Source: DAOUMF01 sp034411955 (GTDB taxonomy: Bacteria; Chloroflexota; Dehalococcoidia; SM23-28-2; RBG-16-64-32). Taken from it: DNA of 20,717 nucleotides. The notes beneath the pieces were generated by a model. The model did not search any database. It saw nothing but the letters and a program-made list of their open reading frames with translations, and had not been told where the DNA came from. Every line of letters begins with the position of its first letter. Position 1 is the first letter of the stretch. Of this stretch, positions 13,401-19,606 are shown one piece after another. The stretch is taken from NCBI GenBank assembly GCA_034411955.1, contig DAOUMF010000119.1:1-20717 (forward strand), given 5' to 3'. A program made the position numbers and the translations under genes.

Positions 13401-13606
13401 GCGCCGGTGATGGGGCGAAGGCCCCAGGCGCGGGCGCACTGGGCGAACTCCATCGCTCCGTGGAGGCCGTCATGGTCCGTGAGGGCGAGGGCCTCGTATC
13501 CCAGCTCCCGCGCCCGCAGCACCAGCTCCTCGACGTGGGAGGCGCCCTCGAGGAAGGAGAAGTTGGAGTGCAGGTGGAGTTCAGCGTAGGGCATGAGTTG
13601 CGGCAT
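10418..13606 (-). CDS. dnaE2: Error-prone DNA polymerase DnaE2 (ImuC)
   Basis: A 1062-residue C-family polymerase of DnaE2 length. The PHP domain opens YAELHLHSNFSFLEGAS (His11, His13; LTDHDG Asp44, His45). The polymerase acids are Asp397 and Asp399 in PDIDLDF and Asp551 in KIDFLALGML. GRGSSVGSLICYLIGLSHIDP and EFGFPKAHAAAFGLLAYQTA are strongly conserved DnaE motifs. A QLALPL element (908-913) resembles a beta-clamp-binding motif. An OB fold (about 974-1048) precedes the DnaE2-like short end EAHNFG. DnaE2 performs translesion synthesis with ImuB after DNA damage. The ATG at 13606 has no Shine-Dalgarno, and a second ATG four codons on (13594) has none either. A short interspersed repeat is carried in frame (residues 875-881). 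Unlike imuB and mrfA, no SOS-like box is visible upstream. Confidence 0.95.
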   Translation of the reverse strand: MPQLMPYAELHLHSNFSFLEGASHVEELVLRARELGYEALALTDHDGLHGAMEFAQCARAWGLRPITGAEVTLANGHHLTLLCETQLGYANLCRVLTHAHLDHERGKSCIEPEALTRHTEGLIALSGCRKGEVPSLVAQGRHREAEEAAQRYLQCFGPGNFFVELQNNLVHGDARRNRALADLAEHLRVGVVATGNVHYHVRERHRLQDVLVAIKNSTTLDASHRLRRENSEYYLKPPSAMAELFRDHPEAVANTMRIAERCTFDLTRDLDYRFPDCPVPEGETPDSYLRKLCYQEAENRYRRITPAVRDRLEEELALVERHGLAGFFLIHREILQFAYQVAEEVRGRPCHSPPGRGRGSSVGSLICYLIGLSHIDPIANGLFLGRFLNEEMASVPDIDLDFPRDIREKLILRVYEHFGREHVGLVATFPTYRIRSAVRDVGKALGLPPAELDRLAKVSEGYGSAKTIREEMGRLAHYRDKLGAPLWGHLADMVEQIAGFPRHVSQHVGGMVISSKPLVELVPLQQSAMPGRVLIQWDKDSVDDARMIKIDFLALGMLSAVDETMDLIEEQRGKRIDLSRIDFRDEHVYDSICRADTMGVFQIESRAQMQTLPRVRPRSLEDLTVEVAIIRPGPIVGGAVSPYINRRLGREPVTYDHPSLEPVLSETLGVILYQEQVLQVAMAIAGFSAGQAESLRRAMSRKRSREAIAKLKEQFIEGCLGNGVSKDVAETVFRKIAGFAEFGFPKAHAAAFGLLAYQTAWLRTYYPAESLCALFNAQPMGFYGPHVLVNDGKRHGVEVLPPDINRSKADCTIEGGAVRVGLRYVKGLSETTAREAEERRRDGEFRSLFDFLERTRLKREPIENLIACGAFDGFGPSTALRAGLERRQLLWQLGLLYHPEGRNGHDRQLALPLPTEQDMVQLPAMTDWDRMVADYAVLGLSLNHHPMAFLRSRLHEGIVPSQMLESLPDGTPVEVAGLVICRQRPGTAKGFVFLVLEDEFGLVNVVVKPNLHERQRTLVRTEPFVIVHGELQRRDGTVNVIAERFTPLEAENAAAPEAHNFG
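10963..10982. repeat. Short interspersed repeat inside dnaE2
   Basis: The sequence CCCTGAGCGCAGTCGAAGGG belongs to the same short repeat family as 15317-15335 (shared CTGAGC and GTCGAAGGG). It is read in frame in dnaE2 as PSTALRA. GTCGAAGG occurs again 17 bases on (10991-10998). Similar elements are, to my knowledge, scattered in many Chloroflexota and other bacterial genomes, usually between genes. Confidence 0.6.
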
Positions 13607-13627
13607 TCTAGAACCCAGGCCACAGCC

Positions 13628-13655
13628 GTTATACTAGTGAAAAGTTGTATGCCAA
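13628..13655 (-). promoter_or_regulatory. dnaE2 promoter
   Basis: On the minus strand TTGGCA (13655-13650) and TATAAC (13633-13628) are 16 bp apart, each 5 of 6 to consensus. The leader to the dnaE2 ATG would be about 15 bases. No GAAC-N4-GTTC-like site is seen here; only an 8-bp palindrome TTCTAGAA (13606-13613) touches the start codon. Confidence 0.6.
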
Positions 13656-13688
13656 AGCTCTCCGCCTGGGTGTGCGGCCCTGCTGGTC

Positions 13689-14177
13689 ATGTTCACTTCC
13701 GTTGCTGACACTGTTCCTCTCGTACTAGCGCTGATAGGCCTTTCGGGTTTACTGATCTCAATCTTGCTTCGGCTAGGCTTCTATGAGTCACTTACTGGTC
13801 GGGTCATTTCGTTACTCCAACCCTTTCTCATGTGGCTCGGCAACGTGAGAGATCCAGCTGAGGGACCCTTTGAATCCGTCGTGTTCCGTCTTCGCATACA
13901 GCATGCTCGTCGGGTCTATTTGGCTGGGACATTTGATGAGTGGTTGCGGGCTAGCCACATTGGAGGGAGGATCACGGTGGATCCGCGGTTTGCCCTGAAG
14001 AAGACATCGGCTGATGTCTGGGAAATCGTCATACGTACACTTCCACCGTCCAGTCGACATGAGTATGCTTTTGTCGTTGATTTCGGAACGGGTTATTGGC
14101 AATGGCTGGCTGACCCCGAATGTAGCCAACGAGGTCATTTCGGATTCTCGGAAGTAGTTGTCCCAGAACCAAGCTAG
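13689..14177 (+). CDS. Membrane-anchored protein with CBM48/AMPK-type glycogen-binding-like domain
   Basis: A 162-residue plus-strand gene, the only complete one on that strand. A hydrophobic segment at about 8-28 (LVLALIGLSGLLISILLRLG) anchors it. After a linker, residues 65-160 read as an E-set/CBM48 domain: ARRVYLAGTFDEWLRAS is the family's opening strand, WEIVIRTLP the middle strands, and HEYAFVVDFGTGYWQWLADP the closing strands with the WxxDP ending. Such domains bind alpha-glucans or act as protein-protein modules. The gene is visibly poorer in GC (roughly half) than its neighbours and lies between dnaE2 and the DUF6504 gene in opposite orientation, which suggests insertion. No convincing Shine-Dalgarno precedes the ATG. 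A role in DNA repair is not supported by sequence. Confidence 0.7.
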   Translation: MFTSVADTVPLVLALIGLSGLLISILLRLGFYESLTGRVISLLQPFLMWLGNVRDPAEGPFESVVFRLRIQHARRVYLAGTFDEWLRASHIGGRITVDPRFALKKTSADVWEIVIRTLPPSSRHEYAFVVDFGTGYWQWLADPECSQRGHFGFSEVVVPEPS

Positions 14178-14192
14178 CTTCCTGTACAGTTG

Positions 14193-14477
14193 CTAGTGCT
14201 GCAAGTACCACTCCGCCATTACTAAGTTTCGCAAGATGGTCACCACTGGCCCACCCTCCAGCAGTAGCGAGTAATACAGCCGCGAGACCGGCCGTTCCCG
14301 CCACCACTCGTCGTCGATGCGCCAGGTCTCCAGCACGTCCTGCACGGCGCAGCGGCGGCCCGAGAGCCAGACGGCGATGGGCTGACCCTGCCCATCCGCC
14401 TCCACGCGCACCGGCCGCGGCCGGTTCAGGGGTCGAACTCGACCAGGGCCGCTCTGCGCTCCGGTATGCGCGACCAT
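14193..14477 (-). CDS. DUF6504-like small protein downstream of imuB
   Basis: A 94-residue frame. PVRVEADGQGQPIAVWLSG, VQDVLETWRIDDEWW and VSRLYYSLLLEG resemble DUF6504 proteins, which in actinobacteria are encoded next to imuB. They share a beta-strand, WxGR-type turn, VxxVL-xxW and WW pattern. I take the ATG at 14477 because GGAGGTGGAGCC precedes it; this overlaps imuB by 52 bp. The conserved part begins near residue 23, and a GTG at 14411 is a possible later start. It ends 15 bp from the convergent CBM48-like gene, with only a weak hairpin (TTGC/GCAA, 14190-14204) between. It is probably an accessory of the mutasome, but no activity is known. Confidence 0.65.
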   Translation of the reverse strand: MVAHTGAQSGPGRVRPLNRPRPVRVEADGQGQPIAVWLSGRRCAVQDVLETWRIDDEWWRERPVSRLYYSLLLEGGPVVTILRNLVMAEWYLQH

Positions 14478-15619
14478 GGCTCCACCTCCACCACCTTTCC
14501 AACCGATGCCCGTCCGTGCTGGGCGCGTAGCTGCCGCACCGCCTCCTGCAGCTGCTGCGCCAGCCTGCCCTTGCCCTCGAACATGACGGCCTGTTTGCCC
14601 GACTCCCCGCTCAGGCCCACCAGTTCCACCTCCAGCTCCTCCACCGGTCGCTCGGGCGGCCTGCGGGCGATAGCGCTCTTGACGGCGAACCAGGCATCGT
14701 GGGGGTCGGCCAGCGCCTCGCGGAAGGGGACGGCCAACTCCCAGGTACCGCCGTCCAGAACAGCGCGCACCACCGCCTTGCGCACCCAGCGGCCCCGCCG
14801 ATCTGGGGTCGCGTAGGCGGCGTGGACCAGCCGCTCCACGCCCATGAGGATCGCATTCAGAGAGACAACGGGCGCCGGGAACTGGAGTTGGCGCACAATG
14901 GTCTCCTCCTTGATCCGCGGCACCAGGGGCTCGTTGTCGATGCCGCTGGCCAACTCCCAGGAACGCTTGCCCTCCTGCCCGAACTGCTGCTGGAACGCGC
15001 CCAGGGGCAGGCGGGCGATGTCGCTTATGGTATCCAGGCCAAGCAGTCGCAGTCGCCAGCGCATGGAGTCACTGGCCGGCAGGTGACAGACGGGCAGAGG
15101 GGCCAGGAAGGTCGCCTCCTCGCCCGGCGGGACCACCCTTGCCAGGCCGGGTCGCGTTGTCTGAGCGGCCACACGCGCCGTGAACTTGTCGCCCGCCATG
15201 CCCACCGACGCCATGAAGCCAAGCCGCCGGTGCAGGGAGGATATCAGCTCTTCGGCGAACGGCTCCGGCTCAACCGCGAGGCCGTCTAGGGAGAGATAGG
15301 CAGTGCCGAGGCCCTGCTCTGAGCCTGTCGAAGGGTCGCCGACCTCAACCGTCAGGGTGTAGCTGTCGAGGAAGTCCAGGACCTCATCGAACCGGCGCTG
15401 ATAGTGGGGAAGGTCGGGCGGGAGCACCACGGCTTGGTGAGACAGTCCGATGGCTTCGGACATACGCATCCCGCGCCGAACACCCGACACCTCAGCGCCC
15501 AGCGAGCAGTCGAAGACTACACTGTCGCCTACAAGGATCAGCCGCGTCGCTAGGTCAGGCCGACGCTGCCGCTCGACCTCGACGGCGAACCGTGGGATAT
15601 GCACGCAGGCGATAAGCAT
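14426..15619 (-). CDS. imuB: ImuB-like Y-family protein lacking polymerase catalytic acids
   Basis: A 397-residue Y-family (DinB/UmuC superfamily) protein. The first catalytic region, normally VDMDxF, is CVHIPRFAVEVE, so the Asp positions are His7 and Pro9. The second, normally SxDEAYLD, reads GLGTAYLSLDGL, so the Asp-Glu pair is Gly105-Thr106. Loss of these acids is the hallmark of ImuB, which links DnaE2 to the sliding clamp rather than polymerising. The little finger and tail end with VEPWSRIPERRAALVEFDP, usual for ImuB. GLDTISDIARLPLGAF (about 194-209) is a helix-hairpin-helix element. A repeat-derived insert lies at 95-103. The ATG has GAGGT seven bases upstream. The promoter and SOS-like box overlap the mrfB stop. 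No imuA is in view. Confidence 0.88.
   Translation of the reverse strand: MLIACVHIPRFAVEVERQRRPDLATRLILVGDSVVFDCSLGAEVSGVRRGMRMSEAIGLSHQAVVLPPDLPHYQRRFDEVLDFLDSYTLTVEVGDPSTGSEQGLGTAYLSLDGLAVEPEPFAEELISSLHRRLGFMASVGMAGDKFTARVAAQTTRPGLARVVPPGEEATFLAPLPVCHLPASDSMRWRLRLLGLDTISDIARLPLGAFQQQFGQEGKRSWELASGIDNEPLVPRIKEETIVRQLQFPAPVVSLNAILMGVERLVHAAYATPDRRGRWVRKAVVRAVLDGGTWELAVPFREALADPHDAWFAVKSAIARRPPERPVEELEVELVGLSGESGKQAVMFEGKGRLAQQLQEAVRQLRAQHGRASVGKVVEVEPWSRIPERRAALVEFDP
15317..15335. repeat. Short interspersed repeat inside imuB
   Basis: CTCTGAGCCTGTCGAAGGG shares CTGAGC and GTCGAAGGG with the dnaE2 copy at 10963-10982. On the coding strand it is read as PSTGSE within GDPSTGSEQGLGTAY, directly before the place where an active Y-family polymerase has its Asp-Glu pair. 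Confidence 0.6.
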
Positions 15620-15639
15620 GGGGCGACCTCGTGCATCCC

Positions 15640-15668
15640 ATTGTGTAGAACATGTATTCTATTGTCAA
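15640..15668 (-). promoter_or_regulatory. imuB promoter with SOS-box-like operator in the spacer
   Basis: On the minus strand a perfect TTGACA (15668-15663) and CACAAT (15645-15640) are 17 bp apart. The spacer holds TAGAATACATGTTCTA (15661-15646), whose core GAATACATGTTC differs by one base from GAAC-N4-GTTC, the LexA site of Firmicutes and Actinobacteria. The same pattern occurs before mrfA. LexA would block polymerase here directly. The -35 overlaps the end of mrfB. Confidence 0.65.
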
Positions 15669-16945
15669 GTGGGGCATGTCCTCCGTCGCAGACGCCAGAG
15701 GCGGTGCTCCAAGGCCTCCCGTCCGAGCTGCGGCATGATCGGCGCCCTGCCGCGCAAGGCCATCACTTCCACGATCGCCAGCGCCTGCCGTGCCAGGGCC
15801 TCCGCCGATGCATAATCGTGATGGCGGTGCTCCTCCACCTTGGCCAGTTCAACCAGAGCCTCCAGCTTAGCGCTGGGGGTTTTGTCGTTCCCGACCCAGT
15901 CCCTCAGGACGCGCGTCTGATCATCCCATCGCCCCAGGCGTCGGTAGAGGCGAGCCAGGCGCCGGGCGGCTACGGTGCGTACTTCGTCATCGAAGCCGTT
16001 TCCCAGAGCCGCCTCGTAGAGGGGCACCGCGTCCGTCAGCCGTCCTTCCATCTCATCCCAGCGGGCCAGGGCCAGGCAGTCGTCGGGATCGGCGGGCAAC
16101 TGCTCATCCGCAACCCGGCTCAGGTGGCCGAGAAGAGTCGCCAGCGACAGGATATCCACGGCGTTGTGACGGAAGACAGCGTGCAGCGGCTCCGTCCTGC
16201 CCTCGCGCACGTAGTCGATGTAGATGCCTGGGATGGCCCAGCTTGGCAAGTCGTCCTCGCGGTGCACGCCGAGCAACGCTTCTTCGAGAGAGGCCAGCCG
16301 ACAGGACGGGAGCCGCCGCCTGTAGAGGCGGCGCACAGGGTAAAGGATATCCAAGTGGGGCAAGCGCAGCGTTGTGGGCGGCAGGCGGTTCAGTATGAAG
16401 CGGGTTTCCAACAGCGGCAGGTCGAACCGCCGGCCGTTGAAGGAGACGATGACTCGGCAGTCCGCCACGGCCTCGGAAACGGCGGCCAGCATCGCTGCCT
16501 CACAACCCAGGTGGGCCAGGAAGAACTGGCGCAGGCGGAAGGAGCGATCCTCGAATGTGCCCAGGCCTACCAGGAAGACGTAGGTGCCTGTGCCACCCGC
16601 GAGCCCCGTCGTCTCCACGTCGACGAAGGCGGCGCGGGCGAGGTCGCCGGTGCTGACACCCGGCGCTAGCCGTGACATGGCGGTGCCGTCCGGAGTCAGA
16701 GCGTGTTTCAGGAGCAGGCTGCCATGGCGGTAGTCCAGCGGCCATCGGTCTTCGGTCATGTGAACAGGCCCTCGGCTTGTTTCGACACACTGGAGCGGGA
16801 GTTGCGGCGGTAGTCCACCCGGCGGTAGCAGGCGTGATGGTGCGGGGGCCGCCGGCCGGACGCCTCGCACTGGCGTAGTCGCGGTTGGCGGCTCAGCCCT
16901 CGGCCGATGTGCTAGGCGCAGCTTCTCACGCAGCTCCACGGTCAA
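15665..16945 (-). CDS. mrfB: MrfB/YprB-type DEDD exonuclease with TPR-like C-terminus
   Basis: A 426-residue protein. The RNase H-like exonuclease domain (about 100-275) shows AAFVDVETTGLAGGTGT (Asp109, Glu111), SFNGRRFDLPLLETR (Asp175) and RHNAVDILSL (His260, Asp264), the DEDDh set. The C-terminal third (about 285-420) has TPR-like helices (ALARWDEMEGRLTDAVPLYE). In Bacillus subtilis MrfB is the exonuclease partner of the helicase MrfA in repair of mitomycin C lesions, and the two genes are adjacent there as here. The start is probably the TTG at 16945 or the GTG at 16939, because LREKLRLAHRPRA resembles the family's N-terminus; both overlap the mrfA end (20 or 14 bp). Residues 15-60 are a proline-rich, probably disordered linker. 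Confidence 0.85.
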   Translation of the reverse strand: MTVELREKLRLAHRPRAEPPTATTPVRGVRPAAPAPSRLLPPGGLPPQLPLQCVETSRGPVHMTEDRWPLDYRHGSLLLKHALTPDGTAMSRLAPGVSTGDLARAAFVDVETTGLAGGTGTYVFLVGLGTFEDRSFRLRQFFLAHLGCEAAMLAAVSEAVADCRVIVSFNGRRFDLPLLETRFILNRLPPTTLRLPHLDILYPVRRLYRRRLPSCRLASLEEALLGVHREDDLPSWAIPGIYIDYVREGRTEPLHAVFRHNAVDILSLATLLGHLSRVADEQLPADPDDCLALARWDEMEGRLTDAVPLYEAALGNGFDDEVRTVAARRLARLYRRLGRWDDQTRVLRDWVGNDKTPSAKLEALVELAKVEEHRHHDYASAEALARQALAIVEVMALRGRAPIMPQLGREALEHRLWRLRRRTCPT

Positions 16946-19193
16946 CCAGCCGGGTCAGGAGGGCGATGGCGGCTCGCTTGCTTTCGGGGGCCTCGTCCAG
17001 GCCAGGCCCGACGCAGGAGGGGCAACCGTCAGTGCAAGGGCAGTTGCGGGCCAACTCTAGGGCGGCCGCCAGGAGAGGCCCGTGGGCCGCGAAGAGCCCC
17101 TCGGCGAGGCCGACGCCGCCCGGGTGCCGCTCGTAGACGAAGACGGTGGGGGCGCCGGTGAAGGGAGAGCGCACCTGCGCCACCGCCTGGAGGTCCTTCG
17201 GTTCGCACATGAGGAAGAGCGGGGCGATGCCGACAAGGAGATGGGCGATCCCCCAGAGGCCGGCCTCCAGTTCGGCCCGATGCAGTCCGGCCCAGGTCGG
17301 CTCCTCAAGGGCAAGCCAGTAGGACGTCGTGTGCAGGTCCTCCTGGGGGAGGTGGATCTTGCCCCAGCCCACGTTCTCGCGAGTGTCCAGCTTGATCTTC
17401 TTGAAGACGGTGGCCAGGAAGCTGACAGCCACGTCCCCGCGGTAGCGACGGCAGCCGCCGTCCGGAACGTCGACAGCGACCTCCAGCACCTTCAGGTCAA
17501 CGGCCAGGTTAGCATCGGTGTAGTAGTCAACCTCCACCGGACGCACGAATGCCGTCTTCTCCTGCCAGTCCAGCCGGTCCACGTAGTACTGCCGCCCCCC
17601 GTGCATGTAGATGGCGTCGTCGTGGATGAGCAGGGGCGCCGAAGGCCGGTCCACCTCGCCCACTACCCGCGGTCGGGCACCGTCCTCCACGATGACGAAG
17701 TTGTCGGTGGAGGCTGTGCGCAGGCTGATCTCCTCGGCGGGGTAGGCCTCGGCCATCCAGTGGTAGCGGCCGTCGACGGCGTGCAGGACTCCCTCCTCCG
17801 CCAGCAGTTCCAGCAGGTCGGCGGCGCCGGGGCCGAACTCCTCGTCCCGCTCGAACGGCAGCTCGAAGGCGGCGCACTTGAGATGGCTGGCACGAATGAT
17901 GAGGTTGTCGGGGTTGACGAAACCGGCCTCTGGCGCTGTCTCGAAGAGGTAGTCCGGGTGATGGGAGAGGTACTGGTTCAGGGGCGTCGAGTTGGTCACC
18001 AGCACGGCGAAGGAGAGACGGTCGCCGCGCCCGGCGCGGCCCATCTGCTGCCAGGCGCTGGCGATCGTGCCCGGGTAGCCGAGGAGAACGGCCGCGTCCA
18101 GCCCTCCGATGTCGATGCCGAGTTCCAGAGCGTTAGTGGCGGCGACGGCGCGGACGCGCCCCTCGCGGAGACTGGCCTCGATCGCTCGGCGTTCGCGGGG
18201 AAGGTAGCCGCTGCGGTAGCCTTCCACCGGCGTTGGCTCACCCGGCTTCGACGGCAGTGAGGTACGCAACTGGTGCACCAGCAGCTCCACCGTGAGCCGG
18301 CTGGGAGCGAAGACGATGGTCTGGACGCCGGAGCGTAGCAAGCGGGTAGCAAGCGTCTGTGCCGCCTTCAGGGCGCTGCGACGAATGCCCAGTTCGCGAT
18401 TGACCACGGGCGGGTTGTAGAGGGCTACCACCTTCTCGCCGCGAGGCGCACCGTTGTTGTCCACGACTGTGACGGGCGCCCCGATCAGACGCTCCGCCAG
18501 CTCGCCGGGGTTGGCGATCGTAGCCGAGCAGCAGATGAAGACGGGGTTGGAGCCGTAGAAGCGGCATATCCGGCGCAGGCGGCGGATCACGTTGGCGACG
18601 TGGCTGCCGAAGACTCCCCTATACTGGTGCAGCTCGTCGATGACCACGTAGCGCAGGTTTTCGAACAGCTTCATCCATTTCGTGTGATGGGGAAGGATGC
18701 CCGTGTGCAGCATGTCGGGATTCGTGACCACGATGTGCCCGGCGGCGCGGACGGATCGGCGGGCGTCAGCAGGAGTATCGCCGTCATAGGTGAAGGTCTT
18801 GATGTCGACGGCTAGGTCGGTGATCAGGCCGTGTAGCTCGTCGAGTTGGTCCTGGGCGAGGGCTTTCGTTGGGAACAGGTAGAGGGCGCGCGCTTCCCCC
18901 TCGCTCAGCACACCCTGCAGAACCGGCAGGTTGTAGCAGAGGGTCTTGCCCGAGGCGGTGGGCGTCACTACCGCCACGTTCTGCCCGGCCAGTACCGCGT
19001 CCACGGCCTCGGCCTGGTGGCCGTACAGGCGCTTAATGCCGCGCCGGGCCAGGCACTCGCCTAGGCGGTGGTCCAGGCCTTGGGAAAAGGGCACCAGACG
19101 CGGGGCTGCCGGTGGGAGGCTACGCCAGGCCGTGAAGTTGGGAGCCAGTTCAGGGTCCGACCGCAGGCGCTCCAGGATCTGCGACAGCGACAT
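16926..19193 (-). CDS. mrfA: MrfA/YprA-type DEAH helicase with C-terminal DUF1998 cysteine motif
   Basis: A 755-residue superfamily 2 helicase. Motifs in order: YGHQAEAV (Q-like, 57-64), TPTASGKT (Walker A, 77-84), IDELHQYRG (185-193), CCSATIANP (221-229), ATNALELGIDIGG (352-364) and QMGRAGR (383-389). The C-terminal DUF1998 region ends with four cysteines (718, 720, 724, 727) in NCPCTDGCPSCVGPG, the metal-binding set of MrfA. Bacillus MrfA is about 750 residues and translocates 3'-5' to act on mitomycin-type damage independently of UvrABC. The sequence GAGGTGAGG precedes the ATG. A strong promoter with an SOS-like box lies upstream, and mrfB overlaps its end. DEAD-box RNA helicase function is unlikely given the DUF1998 region and partner. 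Confidence 0.92.
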   Translation of the reverse strand: MSLSQILERLRSDPELAPNFTAWRSLPPAAPRLVPFSQGLDHRLGECLARRGIKRLYGHQAEAVDAVLAGQNVAVVTPTASGKTLCYNLPVLQGVLSEGEARALYLFPTKALAQDQLDELHGLITDLAVDIKTFTYDGDTPADARRSVRAAGHIVVTNPDMLHTGILPHHTKWMKLFENLRYVVIDELHQYRGVFGSHVANVIRRLRRICRFYGSNPVFICCSATIANPGELAERLIGAPVTVVDNNGAPRGEKVVALYNPPVVNRELGIRRSALKAAQTLATRLLRSGVQTIVFAPSRLTVELLVHQLRTSLPSKPGEPTPVEGYRSGYLPRERRAIEASLREGRVRAVAATNALELGIDIGGLDAAVLLGYPGTIASAWQQMGRAGRGDRLSFAVLVTNSTPLNQYLSHHPDYLFETAPEAGFVNPDNLIIRASHLKCAAFELPFERDEEFGPGAADLLELLAEEGVLHAVDGRYHWMAEAYPAEEISLRTASTDNFVIVEDGARPRVVGEVDRPSAPLLIHDDAIYMHGGRQYYVDRLDWQEKTAFVRPVEVDYYTDANLAVDLKVLEVAVDVPDGGCRRYRGDVAVSFLATVFKKIKLDTRENVGWGKIHLPQEDLHTTSYWLALEEPTWAGLHRAELEAGLWGIAHLLVGIAPLFLMCEPKDLQAVAQVRSPFTGAPTVFVYERHPGGVGLAEGLFAAHGPLLAAALELARNCPCTDGCPSCVGPGLDEAPESKRAAIALLTRLVDRGAA

Positions 19194-19205
19194 GGAACCT
19201 CACCT

Positions 19206-19261
19206 CGTACATGCGTTCGAGAATCGACAGACAGTATAGACCCAGAACGGATGTGCGTCAA
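19206..19261 (-). promoter_or_regulatory. mrfA promoter with SOS-box-like operator
   Basis: On the minus strand TTGACG (19261-19256) and TATACT (19238-19233) are 17 bp apart, near consensus. Just after the expected start site, CGAACGCATGTACG (19219-19206) matches the Gram-positive SOS box CGAACRNRYGTTCG at 13 of 14 positions. It then gives way to the Shine-Dalgarno. LexA control is inferred. Confidence 0.68.
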
Positions 19262-19606
19262 CCGCGTTGTCACAACTGTCCGTTGTCGCGCCCTGGACCA
19301 TAGGCGCCGCACGACCCACGTTGCCTTCCGCCTGCCGACATCTGGCTAGCCAACTTCCTTAGCAGAGGCGGCACGGGGAGCCACCTCGATGATCTGACCT
19401 ATCCCGAGCTCCACACACAAACCATCGGACATGCGGGGGCAGGACAGGCAGGGATGGCACGTGCGAATAGGCCGCGTGTGCTGGGACAAACCGGAACAGA
19501 TTGACACCCAGCGACGGCCGGAAGTAGTATACCGTCGGTCGGGCGGGGTACCCAGATTGGGTATTTCCAGGTTGACATGGGAGATGCCGCCCAGAAGGAG
19601 ATTCGT
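19262..19606 (+). promoter_or_regulatory. Intergenic stretch with promoter and inverted repeat of the FAD oxidoreductase gene
   Basis: The first half (19262-19500) holds no gene I can support. On the plus strand TTGACA (19501-19506) and TAGTAT (19525-19530) are 18 bp apart. Downstream is a perfect inverted repeat, TACCCA and TGGGTA around GAT (19549-19563), placed like a repressor site. AGAAGGAG lies six bases before the ATG at 19607. Confidence 0.55.

Noticed and set aside
13687..13693. CATGTTC at the start of the CBM48-like gene as an SOS box for dnaE2
   Set aside because: Only one half-site matches; the partner GAAC half is absent.
12554..13708. Long plus-strand frames opposite dnaE2 and (17082-18260) opposite mrfA
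   Set aside because: They are mirror images of the codon bias of conserved genes; no domain or ribosome site supports them.
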